From NCBI RefSeq assembly GCF_020176795.1, contig NZ_JAIUKE010000013.1, positions 1 through 62,808 on the forward strand: a stretch of 62,808 nt of DNA, read 5' to 3'. The stretch is from Streptomyces sp. 8L. GTDB lineage: Bacteria > Actinomycetota > Actinomycetes > Streptomycetales > Streptomycetaceae. This document shows positions 1 through 12,651 of this stretch, one piece after another (position 1 is the first letter of the stretch; each line of letters opens with the position of its first letter). Under the pieces are notes generated by a model that saw only the letters and a program-made list of their open reading frames with translations, had not been told where the DNA came from and did not search any database. The position numbers and the translations under genes are program-made.

Positions 1-85
1 CCGGGGGGGGCGCGGGGCGCCCCCCCCCGCCCCGCCCCGCCCGGGCCCCCCCCCCCGCGGCGGGGGCGCGCCCCCCGGGCCCCCC
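1..85. other. G/C-only low-quality tract at window end
   Basis: No A or T occurs in the first 85 bases, which are dominated by runs of C and G. Three similar tracts occur in the window, including its other end. This composition is far more extreme than ordinary Streptomyces intergenic DNA and most likely reflects failed base calling or a contig edge. No biological function should be assigned. Confidence 0.8.
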
Positions 86-123
86 TTCGGTAGGTACCGG
101 AGTTCCGTCCTCTGTACCGGAGA

Positions 124-1254
124 TCAGTCCTCCGACGAATCGCCGCTGCCGCTGCCGTTCCCCTCGCGCTTGCCACTGTCGGTGCCGGTGTCAGTGTCAT
201 CGGGGGCATCGGGCTTGCCCTTGCCGGGCTCACCGGCGTCGCCGTCCGCGGTGCTCTCCCCGGCGTCGTCGTCCCCGCGCCCCTCGCCGGTGTCCGCCGC
301 GGGCAGGTCGTGCTCCTGGTCGTGCGTACCGCGGGACGGCTTCGGCCAGGTGCGGCCCACGCCCCCCTCGGTCGCGCGGCCCGTGCTTCCCGCCGGCCCG
401 CCGCGGCCCGGTTCGCCGTCGCGCCGTCTGAGGTACCGCTCGAACTCGCGGGCGATCGCCTCGCCCGACGCCTCCGGCAGCTCCGCGGTGTCGCGCGCCT
501 CCTCAAGCGACTGCACGTACTCCGCGACCTCGCTGTCCTCCGACGCGAGTTGGTCGACACCGAGCTGCCAGGCGCGCGCGTCCTCGTTCAGCTCGCCGAG
601 CGGGATGCGGACCCCGATCAGGTCTTCGAGCCGGTTGAGGAGCGCGAGCGTCGCCTTCGGGTTCGGGGGCTGCGACACGTAGTGCGGGACGGCGGCCCAC
701 AGGCTCACCGCGGGCACACCGGCGTGCGTGCACGCCTCCTGGAGGATGCCGACGATGCCCGTGGGCCCCTCATACCGGGTCTCCTCCAGGTCCATGGTCC
801 GCGCCAGCGCCGGATCCGAGGTGACGCCGCTGACCGGTACCGGCCTGGTGTGCGGGGTGTCGCCGAGCAGCGCCCCCAGGATGACCACCAGCTCCACGCC
901 CAGCTCGTGGGCGAAGCCCAGGATCTCGTTGCAGAAGGAACGCCACCGCATCGACGGCTCGATGCCACGCACCAGCACCAGGTCCCGCGGGGTGTCACCG
1001 GCCACCCGCACCACCGAGAGCCGTGTCGTGGGCCACGTGACCTTGCGCGCGCCGCCCTCCATGAACACCGTGGGCCGGTTGACCTGGAAGTCGTAGTAGT
1101 CCTCGGCGTCGAGCGCCGCGAACACCTCCCCCTTCCACTCCCGGTCCAAGTGGGCGACCGCCGTGGACGCCGCGTCTCCGGCGTCGTTCCAGCCCTCGAA
1201 CGCGGCCACCATGACCGGGTCGATCAGCTCGGGAACCCCCTCGAGCTCGATCAC
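124..1254 (-). CDS. parJ: PAC2 family protein, ParJ-like
   Basis: The protein has 376 residues. Its first 260 or so form a PAC2 (proteasome assembly chaperone 2-like) domain beginning IELEGVPELIDPVMVAAFEGWNDAG. The last 100 residues are low-complexity, rich in Gly, Asp, Glu and Thr, and probably disordered. The GTG start at 1254 is preceded by AAGGAGG at a good distance. In Streptomyces coelicolor the PAC2-type protein beside glpD (SCO1662) is ParJ, an actinobacterial signature protein that controls ParA polymerisation in sporulating hyphae. Here the equivalent gene is separated from glpD by the 6.6-kb sugar operon. The family call is firm; the ParJ name rests on similarity and near-synteny. 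A proteasome-assembly role is not established for actinobacterial members. Confidence 0.8.
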   Translation of the reverse strand: MIELEGVPELIDPVMVAAFEGWNDAGDAASTAVAHLDREWKGEVFAALDAEDYYDFQVNRPTVFMEGGARKVTWPTTRLSVVRVAGDTPRDLVLVRGIEPSMRWRSFCNEILGFAHELGVELVVILGALLGDTPHTRPVPVSGVTSDPALARTMDLEETRYEGPTGIVGILQEACTHAGVPAVSLWAAVPHYVSQPPNPKATLALLNRLEDLIGVRIPLGELNEDARAWQLGVDQLASEDSEVAEYVQSLEEARDTAELPEASGEAIAREFERYLRRRDGEPGRGGPAGSTGRATEGGVGRTWPKPSRGTHDQEHDLPAADTGEGRGDDDAGESTADGDAGEPGKGKPDAPDDTDTGTDSGKREGNGSGSGDSSED

Positions 1255-1628
1255 CCAGGCCTCCTTCCGAAGTTCTCTGTCGTACGGACCAACCTTACGG
1301 CTTCACAGCTGCCCGTCCGCAGTCCCGCGTACGCCAGGAGCGTGCCGGAGCACCCGGCGGGAACGGGCCCGAGCAGGCGGTCCGCCCGGAGCGGTGCCGT
1401 GTACGCGCCTCGCGCGGGGCATGCCGTACGCACCTCGCGCGGGCGTCCCGCGCCTGTGCCGTACGTGCTTCCGGCCGTACTCACGGCGCGAAGCCGATGT
1501 GGGCCGCAGTCATCCGATCTGTGATCTCAATTTGCGCACGACCCCTGGACGTTTCGCCTCGGACGGCGCTATACATCGGATGACCAAAGAGGTCCGATGT
1601 TCTTCCGTTCTCGCGAGGGAGTGCGTGC
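1255..1628. promoter_or_regulatory. Divergent intergenic region between parJ-like gene and fuconate operon
   Basis: These 374 bases hold no convincing gene. They must carry promoters for the minus-strand PAC2 gene and the plus-strand sugar operon. The right-hand 120 bases contain three copies or half-copies of the CATCGGAT motif (1511-1518 and the 1571-1600 inverted repeat), which I read as operator sites for the GntR/FadR regulator at 7521-8192. The left part is GC-rich and shows nothing I can name. Confidence 0.6.
1571..1600. promoter_or_regulatory. Candidate GntR/FadR operator of the fuconate operon
   Basis: ACATCGGA at 1573-1580 and its exact reverse complement TCCGATGT at 1593-1600 form an inverted repeat. 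The 12-mer ATACATCGGATG (1571-1582) recurs exactly, on the opposite strand, at 8207-8218 just upstream of the regulator gene. The left arm overlaps a TATACA-like -10 sequence, so binding here would be expected to block transcription. Inference from shared sequence only. Confidence 0.7.
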
Positions 1629-2948
1629 ATGAGTCCGACCGTCACGGGGTTCGAGGTTCACGACATCCGTTTTCCCACCTCGGAACAGCTCGACGGCTCG
1701 GACGCCATGAATCCGGACCCCGACTACTCGGCGGCCTACGTCGTCCTGCGTACCACGGACGGCGCGGAAGGGCACGGTTTCAGCTTCACCATCGGCCGCG
1801 GCAACGACGTGACGGCCGCCGCCATCGAGGCGCTGCGCGGCTATGTCGTCGGCCGGCCCACCCCGCGTACGGCGGCCCAACTCGCCTCCCTCTACCACGA
1901 TCTGACGCACGACTCCCAACTGCGCTGGCTCGGGCCCGAGAAGGGCGTGATGCACATGGCCGCGGGCGCCGTCGTCAACGCGGCCTGGGACCTGGCGGCC
2001 ACTCAGGCGGGCCTGCCCCTCTGGGAGTTCCTCTCCGGCATGTCGCCGGAGGAGATCGTCTCGCTGGTGGACTTCCGCTATCTGACGGATGTGCTCACCC
2101 CCTCGGAAGCGCTGGAGATCCTCCGGGCCGCGCGGCCCGGCCGCGCCGAGCGTGCCGCCGCCCTGCGCGCGGAGGGCTATCCCGCGTACACCACGTCGCC
2201 GGGGTGGATCGGCTACTCCGACAGCAAGCTGGTGATGCTCGCCAAGCAGGCGGTGGCGGACGGGTTCGGGCAGATCAAGCTGAAGGTCGGCGGCGACCTC
2301 GCGGACGACGTACGGCGGATGAGGCTGGCCCGCGACGCGGTGGGCCCCGGCGTCCGGATCGCCGTCGACGCCAACCAGCGCTGGGACGTGGCCGACGCGG
2401 TGCGCTGGATGTCCGCGCTCGCGCCGTACGACCCGCACTGGATCGAGGAGCCCACCAGCCCGGACGACGTGCTCGGCCACGCCGCCATCAGATCCGGCCA
2501 GCCGGTGAAGGTCGCCACCGGCGAACACGTGGCGAACCGGGTCGTGTTCAAGCAGCTGCTCCAGGCGGAGGCCGTCGACTTCGTGCAGATCGACGCGGCG
2601 CGGGTGGCCGGTGTGAACGAGAACGTGGCGATCCTGCTGCTCGCCGCCAAGTACGGCCTGCCGGTGTGCCCGCACGCCGGCGGGGTCGGCCTGTGCGAAC
2701 TGGTGCAGCACCTCTCGATGTTCGACTACGTCGCGGTCTCCGGCAGCAAGGAGGGCCGCGTCATCGAATACGTGGACCACCTGCACGAGCACTTCGCCGA
2801 CCCGGTGCGCATCGTCTCGGGGAACTACGCGGCCCCTACCGCACCGGGCTTCTCCGCGCGCATGCTGCCGGAGTCGATCGCCGCGTACAGCTTTCCCGAA
2901 GGGCCCGTGTGGCGGGCCCGCCGCACCGAGGAGGAAGCAGCTTCATGA
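1629..2948 (+). CDS. Enolase-superfamily sugar-acid dehydratase, L-fuconate dehydratase-like
   Basis: At 439 residues it matches the length of the FucD/ENOSF1 branch of the mandelate racemase group. This family dehydrates six-carbon sugar acids to 2-keto-3-deoxy acids, using Mg2+. Visible catalytic elements are the KxK motif (Lys217, Lys219), metal ligands Asp247 in VDAN, Glu273/Glu274 in WIEEP and Glu299 in TGEH, and His349 in CPHAGGVG. The N-terminal [20 protein letters not shown] segment is also typical of fuconate dehydratases. It is the first gene of a five-gene operon with an SDR dehydrogenase and a CUT2 sugar transporter, which fits non-phosphorylative deoxyhexose catabolism. It ends in an ATGA overlap with the next gene. 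The substrate could be a related acid such as L-galactonate or D-arabinonate; fuconate is the best guess. Confidence 0.85.
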   Translation: MSPTVTGFEVHDIRFPTSEQLDGSDAMNPDPDYSAAYVVLRTTDGAEGHGFSFTIGRGNDVTAAAIEALRGYVVGRPTPRTAAQLASLYHDLTHDSQLRWLGPEKGVMHMAAGAVVNAAWDLAATQAGLPLWEFLSGMSPEEIVSLVDFRYLTDVLTPSEALEILRAARPGRAERAAALRAEGYPAYTTSPGWIGYSDSKLVMLAKQAVADGFGQIKLKVGGDLADDVRRMRLARDAVGPGVRIAVDANQRWDVADAVRWMSALAPYDPHWIEEPTSPDDVLGHAAIRSGQPVKVATGEHVANRVVFKQLLQAEAVDFVQIDAARVAGVNENVAILLLAAKYGLPVCPHAGGVGLCELVQHLSMFDYVAVSGSKEGRVIEYVDHLHEHFADPVRIVSGNYAAPTAPGFSARMLPESIAAYSFPEGPVWRARRTEEEAAS

Positions 2949-3763
2949 CCCCGCCGACCGTCCGGAGCACACCGGAGGCGCCCGCCGCGCCGGTGCTGCG
3001 GGACTTCGAAGGCCTGGCCGCGCTCGTCACCGGCGGCGCGTCGGGGATCGGTGCCGCCGTCGCGGCGCTGCTGCTCGCGCGCGGCGCCCGCGTCGCGGTG
3101 CTGGACCGCGAGATCGCCGGCGCCCCCGAGGGGACGCTCGCGCTCGCCGCGGACGTCACCGACGACGACGCCGTGCACCGGGCCGTGGACACGGCGGCGG
3201 GCGAGTTCGGCGCGCTGCACACGGTGGTGTCCAACGCCGGTATCGGCGCCGCGGGCACCGTCCTCGACAACGCGGACGACGAGTGGCGCCGCGTACTGGA
3301 CGTCAATGTCATGGGCATGGTACGGACGGCCCGCCATGCCGTCCCGCACCTGCGCCGGGCCGCGCCCGGCGCCCCCGGGGCTGTCTCGATCACCCAGACC
3401 TGCTCGATCGCCGCCACCGCGGGGCTGCCCCAACGGGCCCTGTACAGCGCGAGCAAGGGCGCGGTGCTCTCCCTGACCCTCGCCATGGCGGCCGACCATG
3501 TGCGCGAGGGCATCCGCGTCAACTGCGTCAACCCCGGGACGGCGGACACCCCTTGGGTGGGACGCCTGCTCGACGAGGCACCCGACCCCGAGGCCGAGCG
3601 AGCGGCCCTGAACGCCCGCCAGCCCACCGGACGGCTGGTGACGGCCGACGAGGTCGCGGCGGCCGTCGTCCATCTCGCCAGCCCCGCCGCGTCCGCCGTC
3701 ACCGGGACGGCGCTCGCGGTCGACGGCGGAATGCAGGGCCTGCGCCTGCGCCCCGCCACCTGA
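2945..3763 (+). CDS. SDR-family sugar or sugar-acid dehydrogenase
   Basis: A 272-residue classical short-chain dehydrogenase/reductase. The NAD(P)-binding TGGASGIG lies at residues 29-36, NAG at 98-100, and the catalytic YSASK at 167-171. The C-terminal [13 protein letters not shown] segment is the usual substrate-loop entry, and the end [11 protein letters not shown] is typical of the family. The ATG overlaps the stop of the dehydratase gene (ATGA), so the two are translationally coupled. In fuconate pathways an SDR oxidises L-fucose at the start or 2-keto-3-deoxy-L-fuconate after the dehydratase. Position right after the dehydratase favours the second, but sequence alone does not decide. 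Acidic residues follow the second strand (LDRE), which suggests NAD+ preference. Confidence 0.85.
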   Translation: MTPPTVRSTPEAPAAPVLRDFEGLAALVTGGASGIGAAVAALLLARGARVAVLDREIAGAPEGTLALAADVTDDDAVHRAVDTAAGEFGALHTVVSNAGIGAAGTVLDNADDEWRRVLDVNVMGMVRTARHAVPHLRRAAPGAPGAVSITQTCSIAATAGLPQRALYSASKGAVLSLTLAMAADHVREGIRVNCVNPGTADTPWVGRLLDEAPDPEAERAALNARQPTGRLVTADEVAAAVVHLASPAASAVTGTALAVDGGMQGLRLRPAT

Positions 3764-3794
3764 GCCGACACATACATCTAAGGACGGGACAACC

Positions 3795-4862
3795 ATGCTC
3801 CGAGACACCATGGGGCGAAGCCCACTCGGCAGGCTGCGGACGACGGGTGCCGCGGCCTGCGCCGTACTGCTGTCGGTGACGGTCCTCGCGGGCTGCAACC
3901 GGGGGAGCGACAGCGCCTCGGACGGCGGCAAGGTCGGCGTCGACCTGCCGCGCAGCGACACCGACTTCTGGAACTCGTACCAGCAGTACATCCAGAAGGA
4001 CATCAAGGGCGGCGCGGTGAGCGCGCTGCCGCTGACCAACTCGCAGAACGACATCGGCAAGCTGGCGTCCAACGTGCAGGCGCTGACCGACCAGGGCGCG
4101 AAGGCCATCGTGATGGCCCCGCAGGACACCGGCGCCGTGGCCCAGACGCTCCAGACGCTGAGCGACAAGAAGATACCCGTGGTCAGCGTCGACACCCGGC
4201 CCGACAAGGGCAAGGTCTACATGGTGGTGCGCGCCGACAACGTCGCGTACGGCACCAAGGCGTGCATGTTCCTCGGCCAGCAGCTCAAGGGCAAGGGCAA
4301 GGTCGCGGAGTTCGAGGGCGACCTGTCCTCCATCAACGGCCGTGACCGCTCGCAGGCGTTCAAGTCCTGCATGACCAAGAACTTCCCGGCCGTCAAGGTG
4401 ATCGAGCTGGCCACCAACTGGGAGGGCAACGTCGCCTCGTCGAAGCTCCAGTCGACGCTGGCCGCCAACCCGGACCTCAACGGCCTCTACATGCAGGCCG
4501 GCGGCGTGTTCCTGGCGCCCACCCTGGCGCTGCTCCAGCAGAAGCACCTGCTGAAGCCGGCCGGCACCAAGGGCCACATCACCATCATCTCCAACGACGG
4601 CATCCCGCAGGAGTTCGACGCGATCCGCAAGGGACAGATCGACGCCACGATCTCCCAGCCCGCGGACCTGTACGCCAAGTACGCGCTCCAGTACGCCAAG
4701 GAGGCCGTCGAGGGCAAGAAGCAGAAGGTGGGCCCCACCGACCACGACTCCAAGATCGTCAAGATCCCCAACGGGTACGAGGACCAGCTGCCCGCGCCCC
4801 TGGTGACCAAGAAGAACGTGGACGACCCGAAGCTGTGGGCCAACCAGCTGGACAAGAAGTAG
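3795..4862 (+). CDS. Sugar ABC transporter substrate-binding lipoprotein (CUT2/RbsB-like)
   Basis: The 355-residue product has a lipoprotein signal peptide ending in the lipobox LAGC (Cys34), so it should be anchored outside the membrane. The mature part is a periplasmic-binding-protein fold of the RbsB/XylF type, with segments such as KAIVMAPQDTGAV and HITIISNDGIPQEFDAIRKGQIDATISQ near the hinge. It lies 31 bases after the SDR gene and 5 bases before the ATPase gene. It is the binding component of the transporter at 3795-7428, probably for the deoxysugar or sugar acid handled by the two enzymes upstream. ATG 3795 is preceded by AAGGA; ATG 3810 is an alternative. Confidence 0.88.
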   Translation: MLRDTMGRSPLGRLRTTGAAACAVLLSVTVLAGCNRGSDSASDGGKVGVDLPRSDTDFWNSYQQYIQKDIKGGAVSALPLTNSQNDIGKLASNVQALTDQGAKAIVMAPQDTGAVAQTLQTLSDKKIPVVSVDTRPDKGKVYMVVRADNVAYGTKACMFLGQQLKGKGKVAEFEGDLSSINGRDRSQAFKSCMTKNFPAVKVIELATNWEGNVASSKLQSTLAANPDLNGLYMQAGGVFLAPTLALLQQKHLLKPAGTKGHITIISNDGIPQEFDAIRKGQIDATISQPADLYAKYALQYAKEAVEGKKQKVGPTDHDSKIVKIPNGYEDQLPAPLVTKKNVDDPKLWANQLDKK

Positions 4863-4867
4863 CGGCG

Positions 4868-6402
<1,535 letters not shown>

Positions 6403-6406
<4 letters not shown>

Positions 6407-7428
6407 CCGAGACCATGCGTCCGCCGGTGGCGGACCGTACCGAGAGCCTCAGCCCGCGCGGCAGGCTCCGGCTGATCAGATGGAGCGACTTCTCGCTCGT
6501 GCCCGTGATCGTCGTGCTGATGGTGATCGGGTTCATCGTCTCGCCGGCCTTCCTGACCGCCAACAACCTGACGGGCGTGCTCCAGTCGGCGTCCGAGCTC
6601 AGCCTGCTGGTGCTGGGCGAGGCGCTGGTGCTGATCACGGGCCGGATGGACCTGTCGCTCGAGTCGACCATCGGCGTCGCGCCCGCGATCGCGATGTGGC
6701 TGGTGCTGCCGACGCACGGCGGCCGGTTCGACGGGCTGGGCCTGCCGACCTGGACGGCCATCCCGTTCGACCTGCTCGTCGGCCTGGCCATCGGGGCGTT
6801 CAACGCCTTCCTGATCCTGAGGCTCCGCGTCAACGGCTTCATCGCCACCCTCGGCATGCTGACGATGCTGCGCGGGCTCCAGATCGGCATCACCGGCGGC
6901 AAGTCCATCTCCGACGTCCCGGACTCCTTCCGCTACCTCGGCAAGACCGAGTGGATCGGGCTGCCCGCGGCCGTGTGGCTGTGCCTGATCCTGTTCGCGC
7001 TCGGCGGGGTGGCGCTCGCCTGGTTCCGGCACGGCAGGTCGCTCTACGCGATCGGCGGCAATCCGGAGGCGGCGCGCGCCGCCGGCATCCGGGTCGACCG
7101 GGTCACCTGGATCGTGCTCGGCATCGCCAGCCTGCTCGCGGCGTTCGCCGGCATCCTCTACACGGGCCACTACGGCTCGGTCGCCGCCGACCAGGGCAAC
7201 GGGTGGATCTTCAACGTGTTCGCCGCCGCCGTCATCGGCGGGGTCAGCCTCAAGGGCGGGCGCGGCACCATCTTCGGCGCGCTCACCGGTGTCCTCACGC
7301 TCCAGCTGGTGGTGAACGTGATGACGCTCGCCGGTGTGCCGCCGGAGTGGGACCAGTTCCTCAACGGCGCGATCATCATCGTCGCGCTGATCGTCTCCCG
7401 GTTCGCGAGCGGCGAGAAACAGGACTGA
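6403..7428 (+). CDS. CUT2-type sugar ABC transporter permease
   Basis: A 341-residue integral membrane protein of the RbsC/XylH (BPD_transp_2) family. Hydrophobic segments begin near residue 30 (LVPVIVVLMVIGFIV) and continue to the C terminus. The family signature around AIGGNPEAARAAGIRVDRV and the glycine-rich VIGGVSLKGGRGTIFGALTG are present. It is the last gene of the fuconate-type operon and should form a homodimer with the duplicated ATPase. A long hairpin follows 22 bases after the stop. Confidence 0.88.
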
Positions 7429-7449
7429 CCCGGGCCGCGGGGCCCTCGC

Positions 7450-7497
7450 GAAGGGGCTCGTGCCCGGCACCGACCGGTGCCGGCCGCGAGCCCCTTC
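7450..7497. terminator. Bidirectional terminator hairpin between convergent units
   Basis: GAAGGGGCTCG (7450-7460) pairs perfectly with CGAGCCCCTTC (7487-7497), with a second inner stem CCGGCACC/GGTGCCGG. It separates the plus-strand sugar transporter from the minus-strand GntR gene, which end tail to tail. Confidence 0.75.
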
Positions 7498-7520
7498 TCC
7501 GTCATGGCCCCGGGGGCGCC

Positions 7521-8192
7521 TCACAGCGTCGAGCGCAGCCACATCTCCACGCTCGCGATGTGCACCGTCGCCCACGACCTGGCCGCCTCGGCGTCCCGGT
7601 CCCGCAGCGCGGCGAGGATCGCCCGGTGCTCGTGCAGGGTGCGGCTGACCGCGTCCTGCTGTGTGAGGCCGCGCCATATCCGCGCCCGTGTCGTCGGCCC
7701 GGAGAGGCCGTCCAGCAGGGACACCAGCACCGAGTTGCCGGAGCACCGCACGATCCCCCGGTGGAACTCCAGGTCGGACGCGACCAGTTCCTCCACCGAC
7801 GGATCAGCGCCCAGCGCGTCGAGCTGGCGGTCGAGGGCCGTCAGCTCGTCCCCGGTGATCCGCGCACTCGCCATCGCCGTCGCCGCGGGCTCCAGGATGC
7901 GGCGGACCGCGAGGAACTCGAGCACCGTGTCGTCGCGGTGGAAGTCCACCACGAAGCTCAGCGCCTCCAGCAGCAACTGCGGGTCCAGGCTCGTGACATA
8001 CGTGCCGTCGCCCTGCCGCACATCGAGGATGCGCATCAGGGCGAGCGCGCGTACCGCCTCCCGCAGGGAGTTCCTGGACAGGCCGAGGTCGGCCGCCAGT
8101 TCACTCTCCTTGGGGAGGCGGTCACCCGGGCGAAGGGCCCCGGAGACGATCATCCCCTTGATCTTCTCTATGGCCTCGTCGGTGACAGCCAC
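7521..8192 (-). CDS. FadR-subfamily GntR transcriptional regulator of the fuconate operon
   Basis: The N-terminal winged helix-turn-helix includes PGDRLPKESELAADLGLSRNSLREAVRAL, followed by an FCD ligand-binding domain with the usual Asp/His metal-site spacing (DLEFHRGIVRCSGN and a late His). I chose GTG 8192 (223 residues) because GGAGG lies 6 bases upstream. The in-frame ATG at 8228 would place the start upstream of a palindromic operator and lacks a ribosome site. The gene is convergent with the sugar operon and shares a 12-bp motif with its promoter, so it is probably its repressor, relieved by a sugar acid, and also self-regulating. Confidence 0.85.
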   Translation of the reverse strand: MAVTDEAIEKIKGMIVSGALRPGDRLPKESELAADLGLSRNSLREAVRALALMRILDVRQGDGTYVTSLDPQLLLEALSFVVDFHRDDTVLEFLAVRRILEPAATAMASARITGDELTALDRQLDALGADPSVEELVASDLEFHRGIVRCSGNSVLVSLLDGLSGPTTRARIWRGLTQQDAVSRTLHEHRAILAALRDRDAEAARSWATVHIASVEMWLRSTL

Positions 8193-8206
8193 GGGTGACC
8201 TCCAGA

Positions 8207-8218
8207 CATCCGATGTAT
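8207..8218. promoter_or_regulatory. GntR/FadR autoregulatory operator
   Basis: ACATCCGATGT (8206-8216) is a perfect odd palindrome. On the minus strand the 12-mer ATACATCGGATG (8218-8207) is identical to 1571-1582 upstream of the dehydratase. It lies between a CATAAT-like -10 and the GGAGG of the regulator gene, the expected place for autorepression. Confidence 0.7.
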
Positions 8219-8305
8219 CTGCCCCCATTATGCGTCGGACGGAGAGTCCTCAGGGACAGATACGCGGTTGTCCGTCTTCGGTCCGGTCACCCGCCGCGGC
8301 CGCCG

Positions 8306-9919
8306 TCAGTGGCGCCGGGCGAGCACTTCCTCCACCTTCGTCTTGATCGCGTCGGTGTCCAGGCCCCGGATGGTGAGCGTGGTGCGGCGCCGCAGCACGT
8401 CCTCTGCGGTCTGCGCCCACTCGTGGTCCCTGGCATAGACGACCTGCGCCCAGATCTCCGGTGCCTCCGGGTGGATGCGCTCGGCCAGCTCCGGCTTCTC
8501 GTACGTCAGGCGCGCGATGTCGTACGCGAGCGTGCCGTAGTGCGTCGCCAGGTGCTTGGCCGTGTCCGGGGCGATCCCGGCGTTCGGGACGCCCTCGTCG
8601 ATGAGCAGCCGGTGCGCGACGGCGTGCGGGTTCGCGATGCCCGGCAGCGGCATCTTCTTCGGCAGCTCGGAGACCGGCTCCGCGCCCTGCCCGAGCGGGT
8701 GTCCCGGCAGAGTCTCCAGCTTCGTCAGCACCATGCGGCCGATGTGCCGGAAGGTGGTCCACTTGCCGCCCGCCACCGACAGCATGCCGCCCGTGCCCTC
8801 GGTCACCACGGTCTCCCGCTTCGCCGTGGACGTACCGCCGGGACCGCCGGGCAGCACCCGAAGGCCCGCGTACGAGTAGGCGATCAGGTCCCGGGAGAGC
8901 TGCTGGTCCGTCACGGACAGCGAGGCCTCGTCGAGGATCTGCCGGATGTCCTTCTCGTTGACCGCCACGTCCGCAGGGTCGCCCTCGTACTCCTCGTCCG
9001 TGGTGCCGAGGACGAGCATGTCCTCCCACGGCAGCGCGAACGTGATGCGGTACTTGTCGATGGGCGTGGCGAGCGCGGCGCGCCACGGAGCGGTCCTGCG
9101 CAGCACCAGGTGCGCGCCCTTGGACAGCCGGATGGACGGAGCGGCGCCCGGGTCCTCCATCTTCCTGAGGTGGTCGACCCAGGGGCCGGTCGCGTTGAGC
9201 ACCAGGCGCGCGTCGACGCCGAACTCGCTGCCGTCCGTACGGTCCCTGAGATCGGCGCCGGTCACCCGGCCCCCGGTGAACCGGAGTCCCGTCACCTCCG
9301 CGTGGTTGAGCACGGCGGCCCCGGAGTCGACGGCGGCGCGTACGGTCATGAGCGCCATCCGCGCGTCGTTCATCTGGTCGTCCCCGTACACGGCGACGGC
9401 CCGCAGGTTCTCCGTGCGCAGCTCGGGCACCGCGCGCCGCGCCTTCTCCGGCGAGATGACGTGCCCGACGCCGTCGCCGAACGCGGACAGCGCGGAGTAG
9501 GCGAACACGCCGGCGCCCAGCTTGGCCGCGCCGTGCGGCCCGCCCCGGTAGACCGGCAGGTAGAAGGTGAGCGGGTTGGCGAGGTGCGGCGCCACCTGGT
9601 GGGCGACGGCCCTGCGCTCGAAGTGGTTCTCCGCGACCAGCTTCACGGCGCCGGTCTGGAGGTAGCGCAGCCCGCCGTGCAGCAGCTTCGACGAGGCCGA
9701 GGAGGTGGCCCCGGCGAAGTCGCCGCTGTCCACCAGGGCCACCCTGAGCCCCGACTGCGAGGCATGCCAGGCGGTGGAGATGCCCAGGATGCCGCCGCCG
9801 ATCACCAGGAGGTCGAAGGCCGCGTGGTCCATCTGGTCGCGGATCTCGGCGCGGCTCGGCAGTGAGCCGCCGGCCAGGTGCGTCCCGAGTGCCGGGGCGC
9901 TGCGCAGGGCGGTGTTCAT
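8306..9919 (-). CDS. glpD: FAD-dependent glycerol-3-phosphate dehydrogenase
   Basis: The 537-residue protein oxidises sn-glycerol 3-phosphate to dihydroxyacetone phosphate and passes electrons to the membrane quinone pool. The FAD dinucleotide-binding motif GGGILG is at residues 41-46 (DLLVIGGGILGISTAWHAS), with FAD-family elements SSKLLHGGLRYLQTGAVKLV and GVDARLVLNATGPWVD following. The C-terminal DAO_C domain ends in the long helical stretch with HPEAPEIWAQVVYARDHEW. It is the last of three co-oriented glycerol genes (glpF-glpK-glpD; gylC-A-B in Streptomyces naming) and presumably belongs to the GylR regulon. A gap of 105 bases separates it from glpK. Confidence 0.95.
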   Translation of the reverse strand: MNTALRSAPALGTHLAGGSLPSRAEIRDQMDHAAFDLLVIGGGILGISTAWHASQSGLRVALVDSGDFAGATSSASSKLLHGGLRYLQTGAVKLVAENHFERRAVAHQVAPHLANPLTFYLPVYRGGPHGAAKLGAGVFAYSALSAFGDGVGHVISPEKARRAVPELRTENLRAVAVYGDDQMNDARMALMTVRAAVDSGAAVLNHAEVTGLRFTGGRVTGADLRDRTDGSEFGVDARLVLNATGPWVDHLRKMEDPGAAPSIRLSKGAHLVLRRTAPWRAALATPIDKYRITFALPWEDMLVLGTTDEEYEGDPADVAVNEKDIRQILDEASLSVTDQQLSRDLIAYSYAGLRVLPGGPGGTSTAKRETVVTEGTGGMLSVAGGKWTTFRHIGRMVLTKLETLPGHPLGQGAEPVSELPKKMPLPGIANPHAVAHRLLIDEGVPNAGIAPDTAKHLATHYGTLAYDIARLTYEKPELAERIHPEAPEIWAQVVYARDHEWAQTAEDVLRRRTTLTIRGLDTDAIKTKVEEVLARRH

Positions 9920-10024
9920 ACGTACTCCTCGTCAGCCGTCGTGCAGCTGCGTTTCGTGTAACCGTGTCAGCGGTGTCGCTCGGCCGGGCGCCGGGGTGCC
10001 GGCGGCCGGTTGCGGCGCCCGGGG

Positions 10025-11572
<1,548 letters not shown>

Positions 11573-11636
11573 GGTGATCAACTCCTGCTGCGTCGGAGAA
11601 GTGGAAGGGGGAGGTAACCGGCTGCGGCCGGAGCGC

Positions 11637-12428
11637 TCACGCGAACGCCAGCTCGTAGAAGCCGGCGGCGAGCGCCGCGCCCGCCAGTGGTCCGAACACC
11701 GGGACCCAGGCGTACGTCCAGTCGGAGCCGCCCTTGTTCTTGAGCGGCAGCAGCGCGTGGACGATGCGCGGGCCGAGGTCACGGGCCGGGTTGATGGCGT
11801 ATCCGGTCGGCCCGCCGAGGGAGAGGCCGACGGACACCACGACGAAGGCGGTGATCAGGATGCCGATGGCGCCGAGGCCGTTGCCCTTCTGGTTGAGGCC
11901 CTGCGTCAGGATCGCGATGACCAGCACGAATGTGCCGATGACCTCCGTCAGGAAGTTCTGCACGTAGTGGCGTATCTCAGGTCCTGTGGAGAAGATGCCG
12001 AGCACGGGGCCGGCCTTGGGCGCGGTCCTCTGGTCGACGAGGCCCTCCTCGGCGGGCTGCGCCGCGATCACTTCGGGATCGCTCAGGAAGGCCTTGAACT
12101 GGCCCAGGTAGGCGACCCACACCAGGAAGGCGCCGATCATGGCGCCCAGCAGCTCCGAACCCATGTAGAGCGGGACGTCACCCCATTTGATGCCGCCCTG
12201 GATGGCCAGGGCCAGCGTCAGCGCCGGGTTGAGCGACGCCGCCGACTTCGGTGCGGAGAGGTAGGCGCCGGCCATGACGGCGAAGCCCCAGCCGAAGCTG
12301 ATGGCCACCCAGCCCGCGCCGAACGCTTTCGACCGTTTGAGTACCACGCCGGCTACCACGCCACCGCCGAGCAGGATCAGCATGGCGGTACCGGACGTTT
12401 CACCCACGAATATGTCGAGATTGGACAC
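11637..12428 (-). CDS. glpF: Glycerol uptake facilitator (aquaglyceroporin)
   Basis: A 263-residue MIP-family channel with six hydrophobic segments and both pore motifs, NPALT in the first half and NPARD in the second. Asp after the second NPAR is the usual glyceroporin signature, which favours glycerol over pure water transport. The GTG start at 12428 has AAGGAG upstream. It leads the glycerol operon; the 223 bases upstream, before gylR on the same strand, carry a GylR-like palindrome. A charged loop between helices 3 and 4 ([23 protein letters not shown]) is longer than in E. coli GlpF. Confidence 0.93.
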   Translation of the reverse strand: MSNLDIFVGETSGTAMLILLGGGVVAGVVLKRSKAFGAGWVAISFGWGFAVMAGAYLSAPKSAASLNPALTLALAIQGGIKWGDVPLYMGSELLGAMIGAFLVWVAYLGQFKAFLSDPEVIAAQPAEEGLVDQRTAPKAGPVLGIFSTGPEIRHYVQNFLTEVIGTFVLVIAILTQGLNQKGNGLGAIGILITAFVVVSVGLSLGGPTGYAINPARDLGPRIVHALLPLKNKGGSDWTYAWVPVFGPLAGAALAAGFYELAFA

Positions 12429-12548
12429 CCGAGACTCCTTCGTCCTGGGAAGGCGGATCTCCGGGGGTGCCGGCGGTCCGCGCCCTCCTGGGGGGCACTT
12501 GCTGCCAGTCGAGTTGTCTTATTGTCGCCCGTCCCTTGCGGCAACTGT

Positions 12549-12561
12549 TCGACATTGTCGA
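12549..12561. promoter_or_regulatory. Candidate GylR operator upstream of glpF
   Basis: TCGACATTGTCGA is a perfect odd palindrome in the glpF promoter region, about 120 bases before the glpF start. A related imperfect palindrome, TTCGACAATGCTGAA, lies upstream of gylR at 13478-13492. GylR represses both its own gene and the glycerol operon in S. coelicolor, so paired sites are expected; their assignment here is inference. Confidence 0.6.
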
Positions 12562-12651
12562 CCGCTGTACGGCAGTCTCGTCCTGAGAGCAAGAGCCGTC
12601 AAGAGTTCCGCAATCCGAACCTCTCGCAGTTCCGATCATGCGCTATTCGGG

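Noticed and set aside
7521..8228. ATG 8228 as the start of the GntR gene
   Set aside because: It would put the operator palindrome and the GGAGG ribosome site inside the coding region; GTG 8192 fits both.
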